Shown here: positions 57,701-64,000 of the stretch, in pieces
Layout: each line of letters opens with the position of its first letter
How positions within the stretch are numbered: position 1 is the first letter of the stretch
Assembly: GCA_051004015.1 (NCBI GenBank)
Contig: JBPCKT010000025.1
Span: forward strand, 24,488 to 88,487
Length of the DNA: 64,000 nt
DNA from: SXOA01 sp051004015
GTDB taxonomy: Bacteria > Planctomycetota > Planctomycetia > Pirellulales > Pirellulaceae
Direction of reading: 5' to 3'
Program-made: the position numbers and the translations under genes
The notes under the pieces: model-generated
What the model was told of the DNA's origin: nothing
The model's input: the letters and a program-made list of their open reading frames with translations, nothing else
The model's database searches: none

Positions 57701-58305
57701 GGAGCGGCGTGCCCGGTCACTGTTTCGGCCTTGAGGCGGAGGACGACCTCTTCGAGCGTCAGCCCATCCACGAATTGCATCGCGAAGAAGTGGATTCCCC
57801 GTTCGCAGCCGATGAAATGCACGGCGACGATGTGGGGGTGCTCCAGCGTGGCCGCGGAGCGGGCTTCGTTCTTGAAGCGTTTCAGCAGGCGTTCGTCCAG
57901 CATGGCGGCGAAGGGCAACACCTTCAGCGCCACCCGCCTTCCCAGGGAGAGTTGCTCGGCTTCGTAAACCACACCCATGCCGCCGCGGCCGACTTCGCGA
58001 ATGATTTGAAAGTCGCCCAGCCGGTGGCGGCCGGGGCGGGCGATGATGGAGCCGGCTTCGAATAGCGAATCATGAGAGTGTGATGATTGGCCCGGGGCAT
58101 CTCGCGCCATCTCCACCATGGCGGCGATCGTGGGGTACAGGTCGCGGATTTCGGCTTCCTGTTCAGGAAACTGGGCGACGATTTCATCCAAGCTGACGGA
58201 TTCACCCACCTTGAGCGAGGCAGCAACCTGTTCGAGCAATTCGGCTAAAGGTTCGTCGCCGCTGGCGTAGACGGAGGGGTCACAATCCTGTCGCGTGGGA
58301 ATCAT
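54718..58305 (-). CDS. Ser/Thr protein kinase with WD40 repeat sensor
   Basis: A 1195-residue protein. The kinase domain (about 97-425) has GRGGMGVVYEAEQ, VALKVLP, HRDLKPSNLML, TDFGLAT, and an insertion-rich C-lobe. A transmembrane segment (VALLAVLASVAALAVSVALS) is at about 460-485. The rest is about fourteen WD40-like blades (SVAVSPDGQFAATGDKGG; ALAFTPDEKFLATGGREEI), likely one or two beta-propellers facing outside. The start overlaps the ECF sigma stop by 4 bases, so the two are translationally coupled. A membrane kinase that senses an external signal and controls the sigma factor is the expected role. Confidence 0.93.
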   Translation of the reverse strand: MIPTRQDCDPSVYASGDEPLAELLEQVAASLKVGESVSLDEIVAQFPEQEAEIRDLYPTIAAMVEMARDAPGQSSHSHDSLFEAGSIIARPGRHRLGDFQIIREVGRGGMGVVYEAEQLSLGRRVALKVLPFAAMLDERLLKRFKNEARSAATLEHPHIVAVHFIGCERGIHFFAMQFVDGLTLEEVVLRLKAETVTGHAAPLPKVPSQTPRKSNPFDQTAGGGFIKEPRPPISDDDSSSWLPGDAWESSRRSNPIPAARPPARADDVTGSLGAGGSLYQRIAQLAAQAADAVEHAHQQRIIHRDLKPSNLMLDEHGHIWVTDFGLATTYGDSNLTLTGDLIGTLRYSSPEQASGGAIDHRTDIYSLGITLYELLALVPAFSAKDRHDLLDHILRKEPRRLRQVKKNIPVDLEVIVHKAISKDPQERYQTAREFADDLRRFLSHQPIKAKPPAAWEAAAKWVRRRPGVALLAVLASVAALAVSVALSIYTVQLRWAYARLEELNSETLRNESQMHRSLQYPSNITVAAGAIDQRDFETARLALAACIPAKPGVADPCGFEWHLLQNRVRTPPLQWTFAGTGSPMLSVAVSPDGQFAATGDKGGVVSLWDLQTGQRHKSWRPFAGETQVRFSPRGTWLAAASDYQDGRVVLWNMQELKEAANFVAHDGTLYALAFTPDEKFLATGGREEIIKLWKLADVTAGKYKPAVVPTPLWQVAAASVIYDLQFSPDGSWLISAEKQERLRIWKTADGSPRETICQSPDGASFQACCLLDQGRICAAGGYSDKLRLFYLPSRRELASLDCGDGIYDIAVSRDEKMVAAACDDGSVHLWRLDGPELRQVERICFVAHQGRIRKVAFTPDGRSLLTASDDGTAKIWKLDGLPAPDLRLVNLRTPGGVHQVRCAPQGNSVATLGHDGRIQILSAQSDSISRELSIVGKPLSNPCFSLAGDHFAATSRNEVFAWRTSDWSLSCSFKVPGDDIQGVSFGKHGTLLVLNSVEKDSGRLSEWKIPTGKPARSLSLGRDLPLAAVCSPTGGLLAVSVDSDKLLLIDLDLFVARPVQLPVDRMMHLAFSRDGKRLAAANEGNTFCLVDARGGRLISYHRVSASDISGVAFTQDNRLLAVSDLEQRCVHVFDLETTRVLFALDAMHFRPRSLTLSPNGRFLFAATREANSEGLSGVLEWDLMPCENDRFHDKN

Positions 58306-59006
58306 AGGAGATCGCCGGGCAGGTTCTTGCCCTCCTGGTCGAGCAGCGTCCGCAACTTGCGGATGGCCTTCACATGTCGCAGCTTAACCTGCCCCGTCTC
58401 AATTTCCAACACACAAGCGATTTCCGGAACGGTCAACTGCTCCACGTAGTAGAGCAGGAGCAGCTCACGAGCACTCGGATCGAGCTTGGATAGCGCCAGC
58501 TCCATGCAGACCCTGACCTTCTGCCGCGACGGGGACGGCTCATCACCCTTCGCTGCTTCAGAACCGCTGGGCTCCCTCTGGCTCCCGCCGGTGCCGCTAG
58601 CCGGCTTGGATTTGGCGCTGGAGGGGGGCCCGAAGCATTTGACCATCTCGCTCAGGCACTTGGGGGTGAGCTGCCCCTGACGAAAGTCGGCTTTCTGAGG
58701 ATCGTCCAAATTCTGGCGATGGAGCTCGACCAGACGGCTCCAGGCCAAACAGCGGAGCCAGGCGTAGAAAGGGATGTCCGGCTTTTGGGCATAGTCCGCT
58801 AGCTTATGCGAAGCCGCCAGAATGGTTTCATGGACAACGTCCGAAGGATCCTGGCGGGCGGCCAGTCCCTCATCGATCCGCAGCGCGATCATTTTCTTGA
58901 GCCGCCGGCGATGCAGGTTCAGGAGCCGCGCCGCGGCCGCTTCATTTCCGAGCGAAACTAGCTTGAGCAGCGCTTCGGTCTGGTCCTGACCCTGGCCCAT
59001 TGCCAT
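58302..59006 (-). CDS. ECF sigma factor, planctomycete type
   Basis: A 234-residue sigma factor from the ATG at 59006. Region 2 (LVSLGNEAAAARLLNLHRRR, DPSDVVHETILAASHKL, FYAWLRCLAWSRLVELHRQ) and region 4 (ALSKLDPSARELLLLYYVEQ, LTVPEIACVLEIETGQVKLR) are clear. Between them is a Ser/Gly-rich linker of 45 residues (SAKSKPASGTGGSQ). This type is coupled to a Ser/Thr kinase in planctomycetes, as here, instead of an anti-sigma factor. Its target promoters are unknown. Confidence 0.93.
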   Translation of the reverse strand: MAMGQGQDQTEALLKLVSLGNEAAAARLLNLHRRRLKKMIALRIDEGLAARQDPSDVVHETILAASHKLADYAQKPDIPFYAWLRCLAWSRLVELHRQNLDDPQKADFRQGQLTPKCLSEMVKCFGPPSSAKSKPASGTGGSQREPSGSEAAKGDEPSPSRQKVRVCMELALSKLDPSARELLLLYYVEQLTVPEIACVLEIETGQVKLRHVKAIRKLRTLLDQEGKNLPGDLL

Positions 59007-59164
59007 GATTGTCCCGCCGGGAAGAATGCCCCGGCGCTCCCCGATGCAGAACAAGTGCCCAGTTACACCACGGGAGTGGAATTCTAGTTCGCCGTGGGGA
59101 GGGTTTCAATCCGCCTGCCCGGAGTCCCCTCGAATCCTTAACCAGTTCTCTATGTCGAACCGAG

Positions 59165-59362
59165 CTACGTCATGTACCGCGTTGTGAGCGTCACGCACAC
59201 GATCGCCAAGACAACGCCGATAGAAATGATTCCCAGCAGCAAGCCCACGATAGCCGTCCAGGCCTGGCTATCCTCGTCCGTCAATTCCTTGCGAGCCTCG
59301 GCGCTAAAGGCCGTTGTAAAAGAATTGGCCGGAGGGGCGTGGGGATCAGGGGTGTTTGTCAT
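59165..59362 (-). CDS. Small single-pass membrane protein
   Basis: A 65-residue protein with a soluble N-terminus (TNTPDPHAPPANSFTTAF) and a C-terminal transmembrane segment (IVGLLLGIISIGVVLAIVCV). Its start overlaps the stop of the upstream gene by 17 bases. No known family; a membrane-tethered accessory peptide. Confidence 0.6.
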   Translation of the reverse strand: MTNTPDPHAPPANSFTTAFSAEARKELTDEDSQAWTAIVGLLLGIISIGVVLAIVCVTLTTRYMT

Positions 59363-59837
59363 GGGACGGTTCCTGCGGCTTCTCTCCCGGCTTTTTCTCT
59401 TTCGGAACAGGATAGTCGACCTTGGGACCAGTGCCTATCCCACTGGCTCCAGGCGTTTCCTTCGTCGGTGTCTTTGCGGTCTGGACCGCTTTGGTCAGCA
59501 ACAAGTAGTTACCACTATTGTACTCGGTGACAGTGCCGCTGATGATCCATTGCGGGCTGGCCTGGCTTCCTGAAAGTACTCGGAAAACGCGATCCAGAGA
59601 GAGATTCTCCAAGACGCGCACCGACTCGCTCGAATCGGCGAACACAAAACTGATGCGGTCGCCCACCACATCAAACCGGCCGGAGACATCCAGCAGGCGA
59701 GTCCCTTCACGGAGCCGCTGCCCACCGCGGGTTGGAGCGGCAGATTTCTCCTCCCCCACGACGAGGTTGAAGACCATCGCCGCCGCGAGGATGGATGCCA
59801 GCAGTCTCAGCGGCCATTTCAATTGTTGTTGCGACAT
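59346..59837 (-). CDS. Hypothetical exported protein
   Basis: A 163-residue protein from the ATG at 59837. A signal peptide or N-anchor (LRLLASILAAAMVFNLVVG) is followed by a beta-rich domain (LLDVSGRFDVVGDRISFVF; VSGSQASPQWIISGTVTEYN). The C-terminus is Lys/Pro-rich (PKEKKPGEKPQEP). The longer frame to 60026 is not family-like. It is co-translated with the 65-residue membrane protein. Function unknown. Confidence 0.65.
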   Translation of the reverse strand: MSQQQLKWPLRLLASILAAAMVFNLVVGEEKSAAPTRGGQRLREGTRLLDVSGRFDVVGDRISFVFADSSESVRVLENLSLDRVFRVLSGSQASPQWIISGTVTEYNSGNYLLLTKAVQTAKTPTKETPGASGIGTGPKVDYPVPKEKKPGEKPQEPSHDKHP

Positions 59838-60134
59838 ATTCGCCTGCTCAGGAAAGTGCCCAAAAAATCGATTGTTCGGATCCTGCAAACATAGCTCGCG
59901 GCGAGCCGCAAATCGGACCTCGGGCAGTCTGTTGACGGCGGACCGCATGTTGCCGTTTTGCGACATGGTAGTGCCGAAATGACCACGAGATGCGTTCTCT
60001 TCCATGCTCCTAACTCGCGGTACCAATTGGGGTTACGCTATGCCCATGCCGCGGCCTCTGCGGGGGGCATACCTCTTGCGATGCTGAAAGCGAACAAGCT
60101 TTCGAGTCCCCGGATGATGGGCAAGAGGTCAGTT

Positions 60135-60980
60135 ATGCGGCATATGAGACGTGGTGCGATGGTTTGGTATCTGGGGGGCATCCTCGGCTTTGCGATTGGC
60201 CAGCCTTTGCACGCCGAAGACCAACTGCTGACGGTGCGTCTGGCGAGCGGGCGGGATTTCACGGCTCATGTGGATGCACGCACCGAGGAGACGCTTTGGC
60301 TGCGTTTTTCGAGTGGGGGGGGCAACATCCTCAGGCCGATTGCCTGGGACCGAATCCTAGCGGCGCAGCTTGATGGACAAGATGTCGATCTCCCTGAGCT
60401 GCGCGGGATCTGTGCTCGTGTGAAATCCGGCGCTCCCGCCAAAGAGATATTGCCCCCCGCGGTTGCGGTTGCGGTTGCCAAAGCACCTCTGCCGCCGTCC
60501 TCTCCTGCCGTTGCCTCGATCCGCATCGACGCCTGGCTTGCCAACTGGGATGGAGACGTGGAGACCGATGGCATCTGCGTGCAGTTGCAGCCGCTGGATG
60601 AAAACGGCCAGTTCATTGCTGTCGCAGGCACCGGGGAGATTGAGCTCTTTGCCGCCCGACAGAGGAAATACCACGAGGCTCCGCAAAGTGGCGGCTGGAT
60701 GACGGAGCTTGTCGAGCGCTGGACGCAAAGCGTCGACGCCACACACATCGGCCCCAGCGGAATCCTTTGGCGGCTGCCGTTCAATGCCGTGCATCCGGAA
60801 TTCAGCAGCGGCGTCGACGATTGGGGGCTGGTTCACGTGCGCTTGGTAGTGCCGGGCGGCGGCGTGTTCGAGCAATCGCTGGATGGCGTGCGGCTGCGGA
60901 ACTGGTCTCCGGTCCGCAGCGGGACCTTCAGGCCCGATGGTCGGCGATTCTTCAGCACGGAACGGACGGGGCGGAATTAA
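60135..60980 (+). CDS. Hypothetical exported protein
   Basis: A 281-residue protein from the ATG at 60135 behind AAGAGG. The signal peptide is RRGAMVWYLGGILGFAIGQP. The first part has a beta-rich domain (LLTVRLASGRDFTAHVDART); a Val/Ala/Pro linker and a second beta-rich domain (ASIRIDAWLANWDGDVETDG) follow. No enzymatic motif is visible. The frame is open to 59958 in front of a gene in the opposite direction. It ends one base before the stop of a converging gene. Confidence 0.65.
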   Translation: MRHMRRGAMVWYLGGILGFAIGQPLHAEDQLLTVRLASGRDFTAHVDARTEETLWLRFSSGGGNILRPIAWDRILAAQLDGQDVDLPELRGICARVKSGAPAKEILPPAVAVAVAKAPLPPSSPAVASIRIDAWLANWDGDVETDGICVQLQPLDENGQFIAVAGTGEIELFAARQRKYHEAPQSGGWMTELVERWTQSVDATHIGPSGILWRLPFNAVHPEFSSGVDDWGLVHVRLVVPGGGVFEQSLDGVRLRNWSPVRSGTFRPDGRRFFSTERTGRN

Positions 60981-60981
60981 C

Positions 60982-61275
60982 TCACGCTCCCGGTTTTTTC
61001 ATCGCGAGACTATAGAGCAGCAGCACGCTGCCGATCGAAACGAGCATGCAGCCGATCCAGCGCGGCGGAGAGACCGCCTTCTTGGCAATCGGAGCCGAAG
61101 CCGCCAGGGAAGTCCCCACGTCGTTGCTGGCGACCATCTCGGCGTCCTTGAGCCGCTGGGCCAGGAATTGCGTGGTCCGTTCGTTCAGTACGAACGTCTC
61201 CACGTAACGGAGTTGCAGCCCAAGTAGCAAAACGACGATCCCCGCAAGAAACCACTGGTTGCGATTGAATTCCAT
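60982..61275 (-). CDS. Small two-pass membrane protein
   Basis: A 97-residue protein from the ATG at 61275 (MEFNRNQWFLAGIVVLLLGL). Transmembrane segments at about 7-25 and 74-90 (WIGCMLVSIGSVLLLYSLAM) bracket a loop with RYVETFVLNERTTQFLAQRL. The frame is open to 61365. No known family. It converges on the gene ending at 60980. Confidence 0.6.
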   Translation of the reverse strand: MEFNRNQWFLAGIVVLLLGLQLRYVETFVLNERTTQFLAQRLKDAEMVASNDVGTSLAASAPIAKKAVSPPRWIGCMLVSIGSVLLLYSLAMKKPGA

Positions 61276-61628
61276 ATTTGCCTCCGGGGAGCGCGCCAGC
61301 GCAGCTAGCACCGCACTTCGTCCTTCTATCGAGCGAGTCTGATGCCCGTCTGGAACGAAGGCCAAAAAGTCCCGTTTGTGCCGGGCGGTACAATTGGTCC
61401 GGTTTAGTTCTCCATTCCGCCCAATTGCCGTTGACGTACCGCCCCGCCGTCCCTAACATTTGCCCGAAATCCCTTCGGCTGGGTGGTAGCAAGCGGTGCT
61501 TGGCCACTTGTGAGGTTTTTTGGCTGGAGAATCTGTACGGGATGTGCGGATTCGCCTAGCGATGAGAAATCTTGGCTGTCGATAATTGCTGAAGGATATT
61601 ACCGATCCGTGGAAAGGATGCCGCGAAT
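61276..61628. other. 353-bp divergent gap
   Basis: No gene is supported on either strand. It separates the minus-strand membrane protein from the plus-strand lipoprotein. On the plus strand TTGGCT (61572-61577) and GATATT 17 bases later (61595-61600) form a weak promoter candidate for the lipoprotein gene. No strong hairpin is seen. Confidence 0.4.
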
Positions 61629-62633
61629 ATGGTCATTGCCGCCTGCCGTCGTGCGTTTGTCTGCAGCTTATTTGTCGCACCCGTAATCCTGCTTGGTTCC
61701 GGTTGCAGTACCAGCAGCGGCTGGCGTGCTCCGTGGTCGGGCTGGGGATGGGGCGGCGCTAGCAGCCCCAGCGCCACGGCCCTGAATATCACCAAGCCGA
61801 GCACGCAGGCACCAGCGCCGGTGAGCACTCCCGGCCAGCCCAATCGCGGCGTGGCCGCCAGCGGCGGAGCCAATCCTTCGAATGCGTATGCCTCGCGCGA
61901 GACTGCGCCGGGTGCCGTCCATTCCGGCAACGCGGTCGCCGCTTATCCCGCCACAGCTCAGGCCGACGCCTATCCCGCGCAGCCCGCGTCCACCTGGCAG
62001 CCGGAAAATGGTGGGCGTGGCGAAGTAGCGCCCGCCGCCGGACTCCAGGTCGGCCCCTACAGCATGCAAGCGAACCCGGCCAGCGGCTATTCCGGCAAAG
62101 CCCCGCCCCGAGGCCCGGCCGCCGGTGCTCCTGGATACGGCGGCCGCGAAGACTATCGCACTGCCGATCAAGGGGCTGCCGGTACTTATCGCGGCGCACC
62201 TGCCGGCGGCGCGGCTCCCCCCGAAAACTCAGACGAAGGTTCGTCCGGCCCTGTTTACACCGAGGCCGAAGGTCCGGCGACTGCCACCGAGCCCAGCGTC
62301 TACGGCCCGGCTGACGAAACATCACCCGCGGAAGGTGCTGGCGCCGCTGCCGCTGGTCCTTACTCGAACGCGGAAGCCCCCGCTGAATCGGCGTCTCCCC
62401 GTTCGTATGGCCCGCCGAACACCGTGGCGCCTGCGGCCTCGCGCCCCTCGACTTCGCCCCCTGCCTCTGGCGGAGCTGGCCGCGCGGCTTTGCCTGCGGC
62501 CCTCTCAAGTTCCGGCGGCTATCGGCCCGGCAGCACCAGCGGCGGCTTTAGCGGTCGCAATGCCGACTTTGAACAGCCGCAAAATGCCTCGGCGCCGGAC
62601 AACTCTCCCGCTGGCGGAACGACCTATCGGTAA
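61629..62633 (+). CDS. Low-complexity lipoprotein (Ala/Pro/Gly-rich)
   Basis: A 334-residue protein with a lipobox (LFVAPVILLGSGCS). The rest has almost no hydrophobic core and is dominated by Ala, Pro, Gly, Ser and Tyr in irregular repeats (AYPATAQADAYPAQPAS; GYSGKAPPRGPAAGAPGYG; PSVYGPADETSPAEGAG). It is probably intrinsically disordered and surface- or envelope-bound. No known family, though similar proteins are typical of Planctomycetes. A glycosylated linker role is possible (Ser/Thr/Pro-rich), inference only. Confidence 0.7.
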   Translation: MVIAACRRAFVCSLFVAPVILLGSGCSTSSGWRAPWSGWGWGGASSPSATALNITKPSTQAPAPVSTPGQPNRGVAASGGANPSNAYASRETAPGAVHSGNAVAAYPATAQADAYPAQPASTWQPENGGRGEVAPAAGLQVGPYSMQANPASGYSGKAPPRGPAAGAPGYGGREDYRTADQGAAGTYRGAPAGGAAPPENSDEGSSGPVYTEAEGPATATEPSVYGPADETSPAEGAGAAAAGPYSNAEAPAESASPRSYGPPNTVAPAASRPSTSPPASGGAGRAALPAALSSSGGYRPGSTSGGFSGRNADFEQPQNASAPDNSPAGGTTYR

Positions 62634-62766
62634 GCGGGCTGACTGCGTAAGCAGGCCAGTCACTCGGCGATTGAAAGAGACTTCTCTGGGTGTGCGGACT
62701 CACCGCCGCTCCACGGGAATCCGTTTGGGCTATGAATTTCCAGTCTTAGGCTCGTAGAATCGAGGG

Positions 62767-63069
62767 ATGGTCAAGCGGAAATTCAGATTTCGATTTACTC
62801 TCAGGACCATACTCCTAGTCATCACGGCTCTCTGTATCGGGCCGGGTGGATGGATTGCCCAGAAGCGCGATCAGACGGAAGCGCACCGCCACGCGAGACA
62901 GGAATTGGAACGGCTCCGCGTTAATTTCGGATCCTGCGTGTTTGCCTCAGGAGACCAGGAGGGGCCAAGGCCTTATCAACCCGCTTGGGAGCGATTGCTC
63001 TTTGGCGACGACCTGTCGAGTCAGGGCAATGTTGTGTTTCTCCACGGCACTAACAGCCCGTTGAACTAG
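62767..63069 (+). pseudogene. Truncated planctomycete membrane protein next to an IS element
   Basis: A 100-residue frame with an N-terminal basic segment and one transmembrane span (FRFRFTLRTILLVITALCIG) typical of planctomycete leucine-rich-repeat-like proteins. It has about 75 residues of the soluble part (QTEAHRHARQELERLRVNF; LSSQGNVVFLHGTNSPLN) and then stops. Homologues I know of continue with LRR-like text after the VVFxxL motif. The stop lies 9 bases before the transposase stop, so it was probably cut by IS insertion. It could also be an intact short protein. Confidence 0.55.
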
Positions 63070-64000
63070 TCGAGTTCTCACGCCGCCGCGGTGAAGTGGT
63101 TGGCGGTGGCCGGAGTTTTTTGCCGATTGATTTGTTGTGGTCGGAATTTTGCCGGCGCGACGAAACGCCGCCAGGTGGCAAGACACACAAGATAAACAGC
63201 ACGCGCAGACCCCCACAGGCCGTCCACGTACTTCTGCCGGCCTCGCGGTGTTCCCATCTGGAACAGTTTCCGCATCAGCACCCCGATGTTATGCGCTGCG
63301 GCGGCCAACAAGTAGCGTTTTTGAACTTTCTCCATTCCGCGGAGCCAGGTTCGCCGCGCCCCTCCAGTTTCGCAGACGTGGGCAAAGGTCCGCTCGACAT
63401 ACTCACTTCGCGAGCGTTGCATTTGCTTGCCACGCTCACCCTTTACGCGCCGCCGGTTAGCATACACCGCGTCCTTCTGCTCCGCCGGCTTGTCGGTCCA
63501 GCGGCGATTGTGTTTCAGCTCCGGCTCGGGAATGTAGGTGCGGTAGGGCGTGTGCTGGGCCATCGCCGTCAGCTGCTCCGTCGCGTGATAACCCTTGTCG
63601 GCGGCAACGTCCTTGATTTCGGCCCCGGTCTGGGCTTCGTTCAGGTTCGTCTGCGCGTGATTGACGCTGTCCTCCAGCGTTTGCGAATCGGCGTGATCGC
63701 CCGCATAAATCTCGGCCGCCAGAATCGCGTTCGTCTCCAGATCCACGACGTGCTCGGCCTTATAGGCCAGATGCGTGGTGCCGTCCTTCATCTTCGTGAT
63801 GCAGGCATCCGGATCGCTTTCGCTGACCCACTCTTCGTTCGAAACCTTCTTGCCCTGCCGCTGCTTGTCGAACCGCCGCACCTCTTCACTGCTGGGATCT
63901 TCAATTCCCTCCTTCGCCATCAACTGCTTGACGTAGGTCTCGTAGTCGTCCCCCGTGTCGCGGCGAATGATGCTCTTCATCGCCGCGTTCGCTTCCAGCG
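63070..64000 (-). mobile_element. IS1182-like insertion sequence, incomplete
   Basis: One end lies near 63070, directly after a truncated gene; the other end is outside the window. The transposase gene fills almost the entire segment. Terminal inverted repeats and the target duplication cannot be defined from one end. Confidence 0.7.
63078..64000 (-). CDS. IS1182-like transposase (5' end missing)
   Basis: The frame reads past the window edge (LEANAAMKSIIRRDTGDD at the start of what is visible). DDE-type motifs: DPDACITKMKDGTTHLAYKA, ADKGYHATEQL (second D), and SEYVERTFAHVCETGGARR (E). The C-terminal text RTWLRGMEKVQKRYLLAAAA is typical of IS1182 transposases. No frameshift or stop is seen in the visible 307 codons, so the element may be active. 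Confidence 0.85.
   Translation of the reverse strand, partial: LEANAAMKSIIRRDTGDDYETYVKQLMAKEGIEDPSSEEVRRFDKQRQGKKVSNEEWVSESDPDACITKMKDGTTHLAYKAEHVVDLETNAILAAEIYAGDHADSQTLEDSVNHAQTNLNEAQTGAEIKDVAADKGYHATEQLTAMAQHTPYRTYIPEPELKHNRRWTDKPAEQKDAVYANRRRVKGERGKQMQRSRSEYVERTFAHVCETGGARRTWLRGMEKVQKRYLLAAAAHNIGVLMRKLFQMGTPRGRQKYVDGLWGSARAVYLVCLATWRRFVAPAKFRPQQINRQKTPATANHFTAAA

Overview
The window looks like chromosomal DNA from a planctomycete (phylum Planctomycetota). The evidence is the gene content: two DUF1501 proteins, a giant PSC1/DUF1549/LamG/DUF1553 protein beside a sulfatase, an ECF sigma factor translationally coupled to a Ser/Thr kinase with WD40 repeats, an HTTM protein, a WXG100/FtsK cluster, many twin-arginine signal peptides and high GC. 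A finer taxonomic placement cannot be read from the sequence alone. There is no rRNA, CRISPR array or prophage block. Two tRNA genes (Leu-TAA, Met-CAT) lie back to back at 8637-8864.

Layout. 96-1526: MerR-type HTH/receiver regulator and soluble histidine kinase, closed by a terminator. 1640-8458 (minus): bactofilin-like membrane protein, methionine aminopeptidase, SEC-C/TPR protein, RibD, ferredoxin, FxsA. 9075-12626: DUF1501, a TcmP plus Gp37/Gp68-type three-Cys pair, a lipoprotein. 13331-23198: large secreted esterase-like protein, PDZ-like membrane protein, Rho, HTTM pair, a tiny Cys/His-rich secreted protein with its own leader and terminator, a lipoprotein and an ExeA-like ATPase. 23288-27560: RtcB, NrdR, an APC/KimA-like permease. 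27942-33944: a type VII secretion-like module (WXG100 protein, two further small helical proteins, an FtsK/EccC-type ATPase, a facing protein kinase). 34058-52282: exported deacetylase-like, prenyltransferase-repeat and sialidase-like proteins, an SDR, an aminotransferase, a sodium symporter, a PhyH dioxygenase, then on the other strand sulfatase, DUF1501, ORF6N protein, PSD1 giant and a GntR/FCD regulator. This resembles a catabolic island for a sulfated or amino-sugar-like substrate. 52532-62633: small TPR and DUF4287/DUF5655 proteins, the ECF sigma/kinase-WD40/membrane protein operon, and several small envelope proteins. 62767-64000: a planctomycete-type membrane protein cut short next to an IS1182-like transposase that runs out of the window.

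The most unusual non-coding signal is a set of about a dozen inverted repeats built from short words, with arms of 7-34 nt. They sit in gaps between genes all along the window. Several have leaked into reading frames: one is translated inside the histidine kinase, one supplies the stop codon of the aminotransferase gene, one encodes the C-terminal tail of the GntR regulator, and one encodes the tail of a T7SS-like protein. The words differ from element to element but the design is the same, so they look like a class rather than copies of one sequence.

Start sites were chosen from signal peptides, Shine-Dalgarno-like sequences, family lengths and exclusion of repeat-derived N-termini, and are often shorter than the longest open frame.
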